This document shows positions 1 through 11,605 of a stretch of DNA of 62,964 nucleotides, in pieces. Numbering within the stretch: the stretch's first letter is position 1; each line of letters begins with the position of its first letter. The DNA is from Gnetum montanum (Eukaryota; Streptophyta; Gnetopsida; Gnetales; Gnetaceae): positions 673,589-736,552 of the forward strand of contig MNCI01004262.1 of assembly GCA_015680685.1 (NCBI GenBank). Reading direction: 5' to 3'. The notes beneath the pieces were generated by a model. It made no database searches and was not told the origin of the DNA. It was given only the letters and a program-made list of their open reading frames with translations. The position numbers were made by a program, and so were the translations under genes.

Positions 1-2
1 TT

Positions 3-515
3 AATGCTAACCTTCCCCATCTATATTTGATGGAGATCCTAAGGTGATTTGAAGAATGGAAATCAGGGAAGATGGCACTGCCTTTTTCCTGCCTTATCAG
101 AAAACTATGTCGATGGGCTGGTATTCAGGGATACACAAATGACGTCCTCCAAAAGGCCCAGAATGCTTCTTATGTTGAGTTATTCAAGGTGCCAGCTCCA
201 AGAAAGAGCACTAGCGAAGAGCTGAGACTAGATGAAGAAGAAGAACAGATGACTAGATCACCTGCAACTCAACTTGTAGGACCCAGTCAACCTCTAGCCA
301 CAGGTCCCAACCAACAACAAGAAGTAGGACCCATCACAGGCCAAGATCAACCACCACCGCCGCAAGACTATAGATCGTCGATGAGCCATCTTAGGACCAT
401 CGCTAAGATGGTTAGTTGGGGAAGTCGTGATGACGCAAACCTCTTCCACGTCATCAATGATGTCAACCAGCCTACTATTTCATTAGATCACACAAGGGAT
501 GAATTATCAATTTAA
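3..515 (+). pseudogene. Family-1 accessory ORF, N-terminal domain (plant-transposon-protein-like)
   Basis: The frame reads from base 3 through one stop (TGA at 45-47) to a stop at 513-515. The segment NLPHLYLMEIL, then LPFSCLIRKLCRWAGI, then GYTNDV recurs in the minus-strand copy at 32741-33130. The 'PF.CLIR.LC..AGI' pattern resembles the 'putative plant transposon protein' domain found in accessory ORFs of plant Gypsy elements; that is recognition by pattern, not by search. The C-terminal half is rich in P, Q and G and ends with a DDANLFHVINDV segment. Function is unknown. The gene is broken in this copy. Confidence 0.55.
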
Positions 516-560
516 ACAGAAGGAGGGGAAAGCATATGGTCACAACAGATCTCAGGAAAC

Positions 561-1797
561 ATGGCATCTTTTCAAGTGCAGTTAGAGACTGGTGAAGGGG
601 CCATTGTGGTGGTCATGCAACACCAAGATGCTACGGGAGCTGTTGAAGTGATTGCTGACCATATTAAAGAATCCTTTAACATATCTATTTTGCCATTGGT
701 AGATCTTTCAGGAGCACGGGATGCTCAAACTCTTGCCGGAACCTCAATGACTCCTTCAGAACATGAGGATGCACTTGACAGATTGCTTCAAACAAGACAA
801 GCAATGACATCTCTGTTTGACATCCCCCAGGATGTAACGGTAATTCAATCAGACCTCATTTTCACAAAGGGGAAGCTAGTCATATCTGAAGTAAGGGTCG
901 AGCATGCTAAAGCTAAAGTGCAGAAACTACAAGAGCAGCTCATAGCTTTACAAGCAGCATAGCGGGATCCTCTATAATTTGTTCTCGCAGACCAACTGGA
1001 AAATTTCAGAATTGAGCAATTAACAAAGCTAATCGTAGAAAATAAGAAGGTGGCAGAAGAAAAGGAGACGACCACTTGGGATGCCTCTGCAGCACAAGCG
1101 CAAACTCATGTACATCTTAAGCACTCAAGGCCTTAGAAGAAGAGAATAAGCAGTTGGTTGCAGATAATCTTCGGTTGACTTCTGTGGAGAAACAAAAGAA
1201 TGTTCTTGATGAACACTTTCATCGGTTACAAGAATAGTTCATTCGGGTCAACTGAGATGTAAGTTTTTTAGCCAGAGAAAATCGAACCCTCTCAATGGAG
1301 GAGGTATGCGCTATTCGCCAAAAATCAGCCATTGAAATAAGCGCATGGTAGAATGAGGCTAAACGACACGAGAAGCTGAAGGAGCACTTCCGTGATCAGG
1401 TGGGGATGTACAAACAAATCCTAGAGAAGGAGATCCATATGGCCAAGGCTCAAATCAATAACATCAGTGCTTAGCACACTGATTGGAGGGCCATATTGGA
1501 CACTTACACCTTTGCCCACCAAGTGGAACTTAAAAATCGAGACCTGCAGATCCAAGACTTAACAAAGTACATGGAGTTGGCAAATCTCAGGTATGTCAAT
1601 CTCTCCATGTTAACATCAGGGCATCCAAAGTTAGAGCTTGAGCAGTAGGTAGCTTCCACACACATCAAATATGAAGCAAAATTTGCAGAGCGCAAAAAGC
1701 TAGTTGAGAAACTAGATGTCGCAAATTTTGAACTTGCAGTGTAAAAGAAAGCTACCAAGGACAGAAAGACGTTGCAACCGACTTGGCTCGATGGCTA
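561..1797 (+). pseudogene. Family-1 accessory ORF, coiled-coil protein
   Basis: The frame opens at ATG 561 (MASFQVQLETGEGA...) and is open to the TAG at 960-962. It then continues in pieces, with frameshifts and stops, to about 1797. Later segments read HEKLKEHFRDQVGMYKQ (about 1368-1418) and WRAILDTYTFAHQVELKNRD (about 1483-1542). Heptad-like leucine, glutamate and lysine spacing (KAKVQKLQEQLIALQ; KLVEKLDVANFELAV) indicates a long coiled coil. The same protein is encoded by the minus-strand copies at 31591-32364 and 10759-10925. It lies between the pol region and the 3' LTR, where plant Tat/Athila-type elements carry extra ORFs. No enzyme motif is visible. Confidence 0.6.
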
Positions 1798-2245
1798 ATA
1801 GACTTTCATGAATACAAAGATAGAGCCAGAGCCTATGAAGATGAATGATAGGTGTTCGCGGTATGGTATGTCAAAGCAAATCAGATGTTCCCGCAACTAC
1901 CCTGTCCATGGGAAGTGCCGACTCCATCAAACATCAGAACATCAGCATGGATGGCACAAGACCCTCGGACTGAAGAGGAGAAGCTCCAGGCCATACTTCA
2001 ATGCAATCAAGCTTCAAAGCCTGGAGCACATGACAAAGGGAAAGTGCCAATGGAGGAGCCACCGCCACCAGGAACTACATGAGTTCCACATTTTTGTAGT
2101 TGTAGTATTTTTTCTGTGGTGTGTCCTCCCACACTATGGCATCATTTCATTTTTTGTTTTTCTAGTTAATAATCCCATACCTATCCAATGTGTAATCAAT
2201 GAAGCTTATTCTCCTTGTAACTTGAGAATGAGTTTTTATTCAGTC

Positions 2246-2254
2246 ATGGGGATA
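2246..2254 (+). other. Polypurine tract of family-1 element
   Basis: ATGGGGATA sits directly before the LTR start TGATGAG. The equivalent tract in copies A and B reads GTGGGGGTA on the minus strand. It would prime plus-strand DNA synthesis in the intact element. Confidence 0.65.
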
Positions 2255-2824
2255 TGATGAGACGCGATTCGCATCAGCCACGATATCGCATCGGCCACGA
2301 TATCGCGTCTTTCCTACAATATCGNCAGCCACGATATCGCATCGGCCACGATATCGCATCGGCCACGATATCGCGTCTTTCCTACAATATCGCGTACGTG
2401 ATATCGCAGTCTGCTGCCATATCTATAAATAAGAGGTGGCTTTCCCAATTTTAGGTATTAGGAGTTAGAGGTAGCAAAGCTCTGGCAGTTTGATCCCTCC
2501 AGAGTTAGATTATTTTTCTGTGTTTGCCCGCAGTGTGGTGAATGTAATTGTACGGTGTCTTTATTCGAGTGTGACATACTTGGACACGCACATGACCGAA
2601 AATAAAGATCGAGATTACTTCATCATTGCAGCAGTCACTTTTTTATTTATTTGTTTATTTATTTAATGTTATTTACTATTTTCTCTCTCTCACCCTTAAA
2701 CTCCTAGAACGCTAAACGAGTACAACTTGATTACGAGCATTTAAGTGTTACTACTTGGTAGCCCAGTGGTGTACCTAGGATCTGTGCTTGGTAATCCNGT
2801 GTAGGGGTATCTCACCACTCATCA
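2255..2824 (+). repeat. Family-1 3' LTR (570 bp)
   Basis: The LTR begins TGATGAG after the purine tract and ends ACTCATCA. Its U3 holds an array of GATATC palindromes (2275-2410). A TATA box (TATAAATAA, about 2423-2431) follows, then AATAAA-type signals near 2601. The 3' end, about GTAGGGGTATCTCACCACTCATCA, is the reverse complement of the start of LTRs B and C. A single N at 2325 sits between near-identical copies of the GATATC block, so the array length may be an assembly artefact; another N is at 2799. Confidence 0.8.
2275..2412 (+). promoter_or_regulatory. GATATC palindrome array in LTR U3
   Basis: There are six GATATC sites, mostly as ACGATATCGC in a GCCACGATATCGCATCG unit of about 17 bp, plus two AATATCG variants. 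The array ends about 15 bp before the TATA box. Analogous clusters occupy the same position in LTRs at 9905-9990, 19190-19275, 38985-39075 and 59550-59615. A role as an enhancer or factor-binding array is inferred from position and recurrence only. Confidence 0.6.
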
Positions 2825-2829
2825 AATAC

Positions 2830-3640
2830 TAATGAGGATATTACATAGTCCTTGTATAATCCTCAATACATTGTTATGTATGTGCCTTTTTCTGTAGGTC
2901 TTGTTAATGATGATTATAAAGTGTTTTAACATGTTTACTAGATGTTTGAAGCCTATTTTGATGAGTTTAGGAGGTTCCAAGATCAATGGAAACTTATCTA
3001 AAGGTGTCTATATGTTTCAAGCCTTAAAATAAGCATCTTTATTTTTTTTCCTACAAAGATAGAAATCTCCTATGCAAGATAGACACTTACTCTAGAAGCA
3101 AGATGTCTACATTGAATGCTAGATGTCAAGTACAACACATTTATACTTGGGCAAGATGTCTCCTCTAACCGTAAGACATCTACTCTGGTGAATAATGTAA
3201 ATTAATTTATCTTTTTGAATGTAAAGGAAGATGAAAGGTCACACGAGAAGCTATAAATAAGTGTCAAAGGCCTAACTTTGGGAAAGAGATTTTGAGTGCA
3301 AGTAAGGAAGAGCTTGTAATACAATATTGTATCTATTTGAGTGAGAGTCAATGGAAAGAACTTGAGAAAGGTTAAAAGAATCTTTTATAAGTATCTTATA
3401 TTGAGTTTTAACTAAATTATGAGTAACTAAGGATTAAGAGGAGACATGTGTGGCCCTTAAAATCTTTGAAAGTTAATCTTGGCTCTTTATTTTTGATGTA
3501 CTTCTTCATATTTTGAGAGATCTTTCAATAAAAGGAAAACTTTTCTCCATTTTCTTATGTTCTTATTGTCTAAGCTTAATTCTCTTGGAAACATTGTGGA
3601 ATGGGGCCTTTACGAGTGTATTGAGGTAGGTTTCACATCA
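2830..3640 (+). repeat. Family-3 5' LTR
   Basis: It starts TAATGAGG (mutated from the TGATGAG seen in the other LTR) and ends TTTCACATCA. It aligns with 5499-6301 along its length, including the 'AGTCCTTGT.TAATCCT' start, several 'AAGACATCT'-like repeats and a conserved end around GGAATG..TTGAGGTAGG. Confidence 0.75.
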
Positions 3641-3645
3641 TATCG

Positions 3646-3657
3646 ATATTATAGCAC
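3646..3657 (+). other. Degenerate tRNA-iMet primer-binding site
   Basis: A few bases after the LTR end, GATATTATAGC followed by ACTTGGTTTGG matches about 8 of 12 positions of the canonical plant TGGTATCAGAGC, with mostly transition differences. The inverted copy near 48067-48090 has TAGTATTAGCGC, about 9 of 12. Confidence 0.5.
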
Positions 3658-3902
3658 TTGGTTTGGATGAATCCACACTTGAATTAATGATCTTCATCAA
3701 GCTTTTGAAGAAATTTGTATGGACTTGGAGCTTTAAAGCCCCTTAGGATTTGAAGAACCTAAGATTGATAAAGATTACTTGAATCTTATAAGATCAAGTT
3801 TATTTTATGATAATTGAGCATCAATTTCCTTGAAAGGCTAGGATTTAAAGTCAATTTCTTCAATTTTACACTTTTTTGTTGAATCTTGGTGTTTTTCCTT
3901 AG

Positions 3903-5200
3903 ATGAAAGGAACATTACTATGGATATTTTTATATTCACACTTGGAAATCATTCTTTTCACTTTAAGTTTTACCTTTAGATCTATGAAAGATATGGTAAC
4001 CAAGTTCATTAGTATGAAAGAGCTTACAAGGGGTATGGAGAAATTTATGACTAACTTGAAAAATATTTTAAGAATTGAGAGAATATCTTCTAGCCATCAA
4101 AGAAAGAAGGAAGATAAATAATATGATAAATTAGAGATCAATGAGAAAATAAATTCTCAAGGATCTTTTATTAACCAAATTAGTTCTCAATACTTAAATA
4201 TTTTTTGAAAGATAGCCAAGATCTTCATCAAAGGAACCAAAAGATCTTAAAAGTCTAAGATGATATATGCTACTAATTAAGAAGAGTTCCTACCTTATAA
4301 GGCATGGAAGGAAAAAGATAAAAGCCAAATAAGTAGCAAAGATTAAGGTACTTCTTCATGGAGGATCAAAGGTATCAATAGAAGGTATGAGACTCATTAT
4401 TTCTACAATTTTTCTACATCTTATGATAAGACAAAGAAAATTCTAAGCCAATTTAAGGCTATCTAATGGAAGAGAGATGAGTCTTCTAGCTAAGGTATGT
4501 GAAAGAATGATTTCTTTTATGATATTTTTAATGAATTTACTATTAAGTGATGGAGGACAATTTTCTTTTTGAGTTAGTATCTCAAAAATGGGATGAAGAG
4601 CTTACTGGTAATTACTTTGAAGAGGAGAAACCACTAAAATTGGGAATTCTTATGTAGAATCTTGAAGCTTTAAGGTTTGATGAGATTGAACAACCACATG
4701 TGGAATATCACATTAAATCAAAGATGAATGGGAGAATTCATGAAGAGGTAAGTGAGTCTAATATTTATCTTAAAAATGATAGTAACCTCTCTCATGTTAA
4801 AACTAGTATGGTAAATGTTAATTTTTCTCTTTAGCTTGGTGGTGGTTTATTTAATGGTAATGATAAGCATCATGATCATTATGGTGATTATGATGAGATT
4901 AAGAGTCATGTTAAGAATTTTGATGTCATTTTTAGTGAGAGAAAGAATAATAATGATAATGTGTTTGATATTGATGGCTATTGGAAGATTTATTGTGAGA
5001 AGATCATTAGTGATGTTGGTGAGGACATTGATGGTGGTGGATTTTATTATCTTGGTTGGAAAATGGATGAGTAGCATGAAAGAAAACTATATTGTGATGT
5101 TGATGGTGGAGGAAGGATGAATGAGAAACTTCCAAACAATAGAAAGAAGAAGATGAAGAAGAGAAAAAAAGAAGGAAAGAAAGGATGTTGGATTAAGAAA
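3903..5200 (+). pseudogene. Family-3 orphan ORF (unknown protein)
   Basis: I do not recognise this protein. It starts MKGTLLWIFLY, a hydrophobic N-terminus that could be a membrane segment, followed by a charged helical part (GMEKFMTNLKNILRIERISS). After a stop at 4119-4121 the similarity continues in frame pieces: MIYATN.EEFLPYKAWKEKD (about 4259-4318), FELVSQKWDEELTGNYFEEE (about 4568-4627) and IEQPHVEYHIKSKMNGRIHEE (about 4686-4746). An acidic D/G-rich part follows, then a lysine-rich tail (RKKKMKKRKKEGKKG, about 5143-5187). The inverted copy at 46900-47880 shows the same blocks in the same order, which argues that it was once a real gene. No gag, protease or RT motif is seen. Confidence 0.5.
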
Positions 5201-5485
5201 TCCTAATCCTTTTGTTTTTTCTTATTCTTTATTTTTTATAGTTTGAGTTATCATGGAAATGCAAAGGAGTAATTCCAAGGAGATACTAAATTAAAGGAAG
5301 CATGATGTGGTATGAGGAAAAGCCTCCATAAACAAGAAAATATCAAAACGAAAACCTTAAATAATATTTGTTCTCATGATATTTTTGATTCATTAAGTCT
5401 GATTTTGTGCTAAGTATGATGGCCTTGAGTCCTAGGGGCATTGTGTCTTTCATCTTGTGAAATATCATTAAGCATGATATTCTTA

Positions 5486-5498
5486 AGAGTGGAAGAGA
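5486..5498 (+). other. Polypurine tract of family-3 element
   Basis: AGAGTGGAAGAGA lies immediately before the 3' LTR start TGATGAG, the expected plus-strand primer position. Confidence 0.6.
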
Positions 5499-6301
5499 TG
5501 ATGAGTACATCACCTAGTCCTTGTGTAATCCTTAATGCATTGTTATGTATGTGTTTTCTTATGTTAGCCTTGTTGGTGATGATTCTAGGAATTTTTGGTA
5601 TGTTTGGGAATGTTTTGAAACTATTTTGATGAGTTCAAGGGGTTCTAAAGTCAATGGAAGCTTGTTTGGATGTGTCTAGATGTTCTAGACCTTAAAATAA
5701 CCATCTTTATTTGTGGCCCTACCAAGATAGACATCTCCTCTACAGTAAAGACATCTTCTCTATAAGATAAACATATGCTCTGGAAGCAAGAAATCTACAC
5801 TAAATACTAGATGTCTTTTACAACTTATTTATACTTGGGAAAGATTTCTACTTTAACTAATAATGCAAATCAATTTGTATTTTTGAATAAAAAAGAAGAT
5901 GAAAGGTCACATAAGAAGCTATAAGTGTCCCAAGGCCTAAGTTTGAGTGCAAGTAAGGAAGTGCTTGTACTAGGACATTAAATTTATTTGAGTGAGAGGC
6001 AAGACAAATCAATTGATAAAGGTTGATAGAAACCCTTATAACTATTTTGTCTTGAGTCTTGGCTCCATTATGAGTAATTGAAAATTGAGAGGAAACATGT
6101 GTAATCTCTAAGATCCTTGCAATAGGTGTGAGTTAAGTTTGGATCCTTATCTTCAATGTATTTTTCTATATTTTGAGAATTATTTTAATAAAAGAAACAA
6201 CTTTCTCCATTTTTTATGTTGTTCTTATTTTCTAAGCTTAATTTTCTTGGAAAGCTTGTGGAATGAATTCTTTGGAGTCTATTGAGGTAGGCTTTACATC
6301 A
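5499..6301 (+). repeat. Family-3 3' LTR
   Basis: It starts TGATGAGTACATCACC after the purine tract and ends CTTTACATCA. It is homologous to 2830-3640 and, inverted, to the LTRs at 46274-46687 and 48095-49338. AAGACATCTT-type words recur in U3 (5700-5830). Confidence 0.75.
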
Positions 6302-6452
6302 AGTAGAGTTGGCCTTGGAAAGACAACCATCAATTCCTTAATTGGTAAAAATCTCATATCAAGGTTACAATCCTTCAATAGATTAATTTTTGAAATCTTG
6401 AGTTGATGGTATCCAAGTTTCCAAACTGTAATTGGACAATTTCACCTAGCAC

Positions 6453-6704
6453 ATGAAGAAGTACATAGATAGTAGGAAGAGACTATTGAAATCTGCTATT
6501 GAAGAATGGGTCCTTTTAAAGATGGATTATGTAATGAAGATAAGGCCAAAGAAGATGACAAGCTAGAATTTTTTAAGATATTATGATGGATCTTTTTAGA
6601 ATCTTACTCATGTGAACTTGATTACTTCTAAGTAATAGTTTTCAACTTATCTAGTTAAAGACCATCCAATGTTTCATGTTACAATGCTTAAAAATTTTAT
6701 CTAG
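6453..6704 (+). pseudogene. Gypsy integrase C-terminal remnant
   Basis: One frame with four internal stops reads MKKYIDSRKRLLKSAIEEWV, then LLKMDYVMKIRPKKM, and ends TYLVKDHPMFHVTMLKNFI. This matches the order seen at the end of Ty3/Gypsy polyproteins: a 'KKYAD.RRR..E...GD.V.LK' block, then a 'HPVFHVS.L' block. No catalytic integrase core is present here. It is a fragment of an autonomous Gypsy element unrelated to its neighbours. Confidence 0.6.
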
Positions 6705-8388
6705 GGGATGTTGATCTACCAACACTAAGGTTCTAAGACCTTCAAATCTTGAGAAAGTTAAAGAATAATAGATTCATTCCATCATCAACATAAGCATCAT
6801 AAATTGTGTTCCAAATCAAAAGGTCAAATTCTTAGTACACTAGCAAGGCACATCCTCAAAAGAGGATACCTCAAAGGAATGGTAGGCTATCAAGAATAAG
6901 AAAATTTTACCATAAATTTCTACACAAAGAATCATAGTGATTTTCCCTTATGGATGCATAGAGGTGGTTAGTCTAAGGTAGCCACTTCTTAATAGCAAAC
7001 ATAATTTTGTCTATTTTAAAAAAATTGACAAATATATGATAGGCTAGAGGCACCAAAGTGGATTTGAGGTAAACCACTTATGAAGAGTAAAAAATAGATG
7101 CATCTTTCCCTTTGGTTAAGAAGTTGGATGATAGCACAATGACGCTAGAATTATAAGATCCCTTCACATGCTAGTAGCTAGCTATCACTAAGCATGAGGA
7201 GTGGTTCCCCTAAGGTACAAAATAGCCACTTCTTGGTTGCAAAATAATTAACATTACACTTTTGTTTAACCAAAGGTAGAGGATCAAATTATATGTCAAG
7301 CAAGTAGACTTCACTCTAGGTAGAAATTTTAGCATAGTTTTTATAAAAAATGATAAGCCTTTTCTTCCTAAACCCAGGTTGCACAAACTTCTCTAACATT
7401 TTTTGGATGTTAAGTTAAGTTCAACTTTTCTGCTTTATGTTTGAATAACCCTAGTTGTTAGATCTTCCGATCTATAAATATCAAAAGGACTTTTAGCTAT
7501 TCAAAGTATCTCAATATCCATTAGGACTCTTTACATTTAAAAAAGCATACAAACAAAGACTTAACCTTTATTAATATTACTTCTTTCAAGTAGAGAAAAG
7601 TATAGAAAAACATACTTTGTTAATGAATCAAATGTTATGTCCCTCTGAAATAAGGGCCAAAGGAGTGTGAAGATCCTAAAGAGTTCCATACTATCTCAGC
7701 CATTACCAATAGAACTACATAGTCTTGATTCCTTTGTGAATCTCATCATAAGGATATGTAAGCTTTTTAGGCAAGCGTTGCCTTCCTAGCTTCAATCATC
7801 ATCCTTCTCTTTAGAGCTAGGCTTAGGACTAGATGCATTAGAGTAGGAACATGTCTTAACTCTCTAAGGAGAAAGGTATCATTTATGTGTATGCTAGCTA
7901 TCTTTTGGGAGTTGTTTATGCATGTGGACATCTCATTGATCTATTTACTTGTTCATCAACATATGCAATATCCAGCATACCTCTAATCATGGACTAACAA
8001 TTTTTGTACTTCTATGATATGCTTACAAGTGTTGTAAGTTTTGAGATGTAATTCACCTTGAGTCCATACTCCCTAGATGCTACTTTAAAGCTCTTGTATG
8101 GTGTTCAATAGTTCCTTCAAAGAGTGGCATCATTATAGATTGTTAAGAAAGATAGTTGATCTCTCTCTGTATGAAGAATAAAAGAATAAATCTCTAAGAT
8201 TCTAGCTTCAACTACAAAATGCATTTGCTTTTTTACTTACAAGAGCTTTATCGTTATCTTTATGTTCACTAGTAAGCCCTTTTATGGCATCCTTTGCTTC
8301 ATTAAACTATTAAAGTTCATACATTAATATGTTAACTTTTCTTTTATTTAGTTCTTCTATGGGGTTATAAATTTTGATTTCCTTCCTA
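6705..8388. other. No recognised gene
   Basis: AT-rich, stop-dense DNA. A weakly repeated segment containing 'GTGGTT...CTAAGGTA...AGCCACTTCTT' occurs near 6967-7010 and 7201-7240. Nothing else was recognised. Confidence 0.5.
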
Positions 8389-9133
8389 ACCTTAAGTTAG
8401 ATTTGATTAAAACAACTATGATTTTGGGAAGAAGTTTCAACTTATGTTTGATTTTGAGAAATAGAAATTTAATTACCTTAGTTTCACCAACTAGGAGGAA
8501 TGTGTGTCTTGTTTTTTATTATTATTAATATTGTTCATAAGATCGCTAACCTTTCTAAAAGGCACATTTGTTGAAGTTAGCTCAAAATCATAAGTTGTTC
8601 AAGAGACATCAGTAGTTCATTTTTAGTTTCATGAGAAACATAAAAAATCATTAATGGAGCTTTATCCTTTTAACTATTTTAAAATTCTTGTGTTATATCT
8701 CCATGTAATATTTGAAATTAAGCACAAGTTTTCTCATAGTGTTATCTAGTATTATGTAATCTACAATATTCACTAAGGGCTATTATCTCTTTTATGTTTG
8801 TACTCATTTTGCTATGTTATCTTTCATTCTAATGTTGTTATGTTTTAATTCAATAACCTCATTACAAACCTTTTGTAAGATGGTTAGTACCTGATTTATT
8901 TAAGATTAGTTCTCTTATTTTGCAAAGTTGGACATTTGTTACATAGGATTCATCAATTTAACTAGAGGAATTGATGATTAGAAAAATTCACTATAAACTA
9001 AAACAAAAAATTTAACTAATCATCACTTAGACTAAAATTTCAAGGTAATCATAAAGAGGAGACACTGGAGTTTTGACTATTCAATAAGGAGTTGAAGATA
9101 GAAGTATTAATTTAGAAAAATGTTAAGGACAAG

Positions 9134-10015
9134 TTATGAGTGGCAAGGTACCCCCTACACTCAACCATACGAATATAAGCATTTCACACACGATCCAGTC
9201 GAACTCCGCAGACGGGCTAGTTATGGTATCTAGATAGTTACTCATTGATCGCAGTTCATTGTCTTCTCATCTAAACTAGTACTTGCTTTGTCACATATGG
9301 TTTAGTCCAGAGTGAGGTATCTGATGTGGTTCTAAACTAGTGCTACTCCTAGAGAAAATGGAAAATAACTTTAATTGGACTAAGGAGAGAGAGAGGGAGA
9401 ATCTAACTACAAGGAGATGGGAAGAGAGAATCTAAGCTACCCTAAGTGTGATGAGCATGTATCCTTAATCATCTGTACACATCTTGGACCTTGTCTACGA
9501 CTGCTACTAGGATTACCAAGCACATATCCTAGCTACGCTACTAGGATACCAAGTAGTTACACATAAATGCTTGTGATTAAGTCGTACTCATTCCACGTTT
9601 AATAATAGGGATAGGAGAGGAAGGTAGAGAGAGATTAATTAAGAAAGCAGTAAATAATAATTAGATAATTAAACTAAGTGAATGCTACAATGATGAAGTA
9701 ATCTCAATCTTTATTCTCAATCATGTGCATGTCCAATTATGTCACACTCGAATGAAGGTGTCATACAATTACAATCATCACACTACGGGCATGCACTGGG
9801 AGAAAGGGTTAATAAGAACTAAAAATGAAAACTAACTTCTAACTGAACTACTGACTCCTTAACTCCTTGCTCCTACATATGTATTTATAGGCCTACATAG
9901 GAGTCATGATATCATGTATCTGATATTGCTAGCTAGGCCACAATATTGCATACCCGATATCGTGGATCGGATATCATGGGTCCGGTATTAGAGCCTAATG
10001 AATCATGATTCATCA
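9134..10015 (-). repeat. Family-1 LTR, copy A
   Basis: An 882-bp LTR in minus orientation, duplicated with its flank (ACAAG) from LTR B. Minus-strand features are the U3 GATATC cluster (9905-9990), a TATAAATA box at 9891-9900 and AATAAA at about 9709-9714. The low-coordinate end is mutated (TTATGAG instead of TGATGAG). The purine tract (10016-10024) marks it as a 3' LTR. Confidence 0.85.
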
Positions 10016-10024
10016 TACCCCCAC
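10016..10024 (-). other. Polypurine tract, copy A
   Basis: Minus-strand GTGGGGGTA immediately precedes the LTR start TGATGAATCATG. Confidence 0.65.
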
Positions 10025-10925
10025 AACTAAATGAAAACTCATCCTCCAGTCATACAAAATCAGAACAAGCCCCATTTATTACACAGTGGATAGGTATGGG
10101 ATTATTAACTAACTAGAAATTATTCATGATGCAGTGGAGAATTAAATAGAATAAAATTGGAACACAAACAAAAAATTACAAAATTGCAAAATTTGATTGG
10201 AACTCATGTGGTTTCAAGTGGCAATGGCTCCTCCATTGGTCACTTACCCTTGTCTTGTGCTCCAGGTTTTGGGATCTGGTGGCTCTGAAGGAGTGCCTAG
10301 AGTTTTTCCTCTTCAGTTTAGGGAACTTGTGTCATCCATGCTGATGCTCCAATGTTTGATGGAGTTGGAACTTCCCATGGACACAGCAGTTGCGGAAACA
10401 TCTAATTTTCTTTGACGTACCATGCCGCAAATACTCATCATTCCTCCTCATAAGCTCTGGCTTTATCCTTGTAGTCCTGGTAATCTGTAAGCTATTGAGC
10501 CAAGTCTATCGTGACATCTTTCTGCCCTTAGTAGCTAGCCTTAACCACCTCCAATTCAGAATTTCCAACTTTTTGCCTTTGCAATATTTTCTTGTGTTCC
10601 GTAAATTATGTTTCATATTTGGCGTAGGTGGTAGCTACTTGCTTCTCTAGCTCTGTTCTTGGGCATCTTGCTGTTAACATGGTTAGGTTGGCATATCGCA
10701 GGTTTGCCAATCCCATGCACTTTGTAAGATCTTGGATCTGCATGTCCTAACTTTTGAGCTATGCCTGGCGGACGAATGCATATGTGTCCAATATGGCCCG
10801 CCAATTAGTGTGTTGACCACTGAAGGCATTAATGTGGGCCTTGGCCATATGGATCTCTTTCTTGATGACTTGCTTGTACATCCCTACCTGGTCTCTAAAA
10901 TGCTCTTTTAATTTTTCATGCCACT
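10025..10925 (-). pseudogene. Family-1 accessory coiled-coil ORF, 3' part, copy A
   Basis: Read on the minus strand from 10925, this gives HEKLKEHFRDQVGMYKQV, then AKAHINAFSGQHTNWRAIL and DTYAFVRQA. After a stop it continues in decayed form (IQDLTKCMGLANLRYANLT) towards 10390. It is the tail of the coiled-coil protein encoded at 561-1797. The N-terminal part is missing because the family-2 LTR begins at 10926. Confidence 0.6.
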
Positions 10926-11013
10926 TGTAATGGCTGAAAATTTCAATGGCTGGAACACCGAGAGGTTCACAGGCATACAACCTAACCCCAAATTCGTGCG
11001 AGGGCCATTTTGG
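10926..11013 (-). repeat. Truncated family-2 LTR end in copy A
   Basis: TGTAATGGCTGAAAATTTCA and the following bases match the family-2 5' LTR terminus at 29899 (TGTAATAGCTAAAAACATCA), followed by the shared GGCTGGAACACCGAGAGGTTC. Copy B has lost about 20 bp here between two TGGCTG words. The fragment stops at the boundary with the viral block, so the duplication postdates family-2 insertion. Confidence 0.8.
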
Positions 11014-11600
11014 GGGTGTTCCTCCACACTCTGCTACTCCATGTCTTCTATTACTTTCTGAAGCTTCAAATGAACCAATATAGGACAATCAAACCTCAAA
11101 TGTCCGAGGGCTCGACACAATCCTAAATACTCATTGGTTGACTACATCGCATAGCATTCTTTTGGACCTCAACTTCTCACTCACGCACTTTCTCCTTTAG
11201 CATGTTCCAACAAAGGAGTTTCTTGAACAGGGGATTTCCTCCCAACCAACTACTCTGGAGGCTTGATAAAAACCAAATGAAGATCAAAAGAAATATTATC
11301 AAGGCATTGCTACACCTAATCAAGAGACAATAGTAGAACCACAAAGGCGCATCGATTGTGGAAAACACTCAGTGTTTGCAGATTATAAGATAAAGCCCGA
11401 GACCAAAAACTGTGAGATAGAATATCAAAACTGCAAGCAAGAGTAGCAAACTGCATATAGCTTTCATTACAGAAATAGGAAAATACAGCAAGAGTAATAC
11501 AAAGCTTGAATACAAGGCTTGAACTGGGATCTGTCTAGGGATCCTCTCTTCCTCTCTTTTTCTCTTCCTTACTTTCTCTCTTGTTCTTCTCTTGCTCATT
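11014..11600. other. Low-coordinate end of viral block
   Basis: No motif was recognised. On the minus strand this lies downstream of the TATA box, so it may be viral leader sequence or filler from integration. I found no tRNA-Met primer site. Confidence 0.35.
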
Positions 11601-11605
11601 CATAC

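Larger units (their letters stand above)
1..2824 (+). mobile_element. Family-1 Gypsy-type LTR retrotransposon, 3' portion
   Basis: This is the 3' end of a plus-strand LTR element whose start lies outside the window. In order it shows an accessory ORF region (3-1797), an untranslated stretch, a purine-rich tract and a 3' LTR with TGATGA/TCATCA termini. The accessory ORF matches, at protein level, minus-strand copies at 31591-33130, 19310-20210 and 10025-10925, so the family is present at least three more times here. No RT or integrase is visible inside the window. Assignment to Gypsy rests on the related copy at 18415-39096, which has a Gypsy-type gag and a tRNA-Asp-like primer site. Confidence 0.8.
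2830..6301 (+). mobile_element. Family-3 short non-autonomous LTR retrotransposon
   Basis: This 3.47-kb element has two similar LTRs (2830-3640 and 5499-6301), a decayed tRNA-iMet-like primer site after the first, a purine tract before the second, and about 1.86 kb between them. The internal region encodes one broken ORF with no recognisable protease, RT or integrase. A second, inverted copy lies at 46274-49338 with the same LTRs and ORF. Flanks AATAC and AGTAG do not form a convincing target duplication. Mobilisation in trans by an autonomous partner is inferred. Confidence 0.75.
8389..11013 (+). repeat. 2.6-kb direct repeat, copy A
   Basis: This copy matches 17673-20277 in the same orientation with only scattered differences. 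It includes about 745 bp of flanking DNA, a complete family-1 LTR, its purine tract, the end of the accessory ORF and the first 88 bp of a family-2 LTR. Both copies share the same left edge (ACCTTAAGTTAGATTTG) and right edge (GCGAGGGCCAT.TTGG). Beyond each edge they differ. The viral block fills the space between the copies exactly. Confidence 0.9.

Noticed and set aside
4815-5120. Overlapping plus and minus ORFs rich in M, I and V
   Set aside because: Low-complexity ATGAT-type DNA inside the family-3 orphan ORF; the frame conserved with the inverted copy is a different one.
2825-6306. Target duplication for the plus-strand family-3 element
   Set aside because: AATAC and AGTAG agree at only three of five bases, no better than chance in AT-rich DNA.
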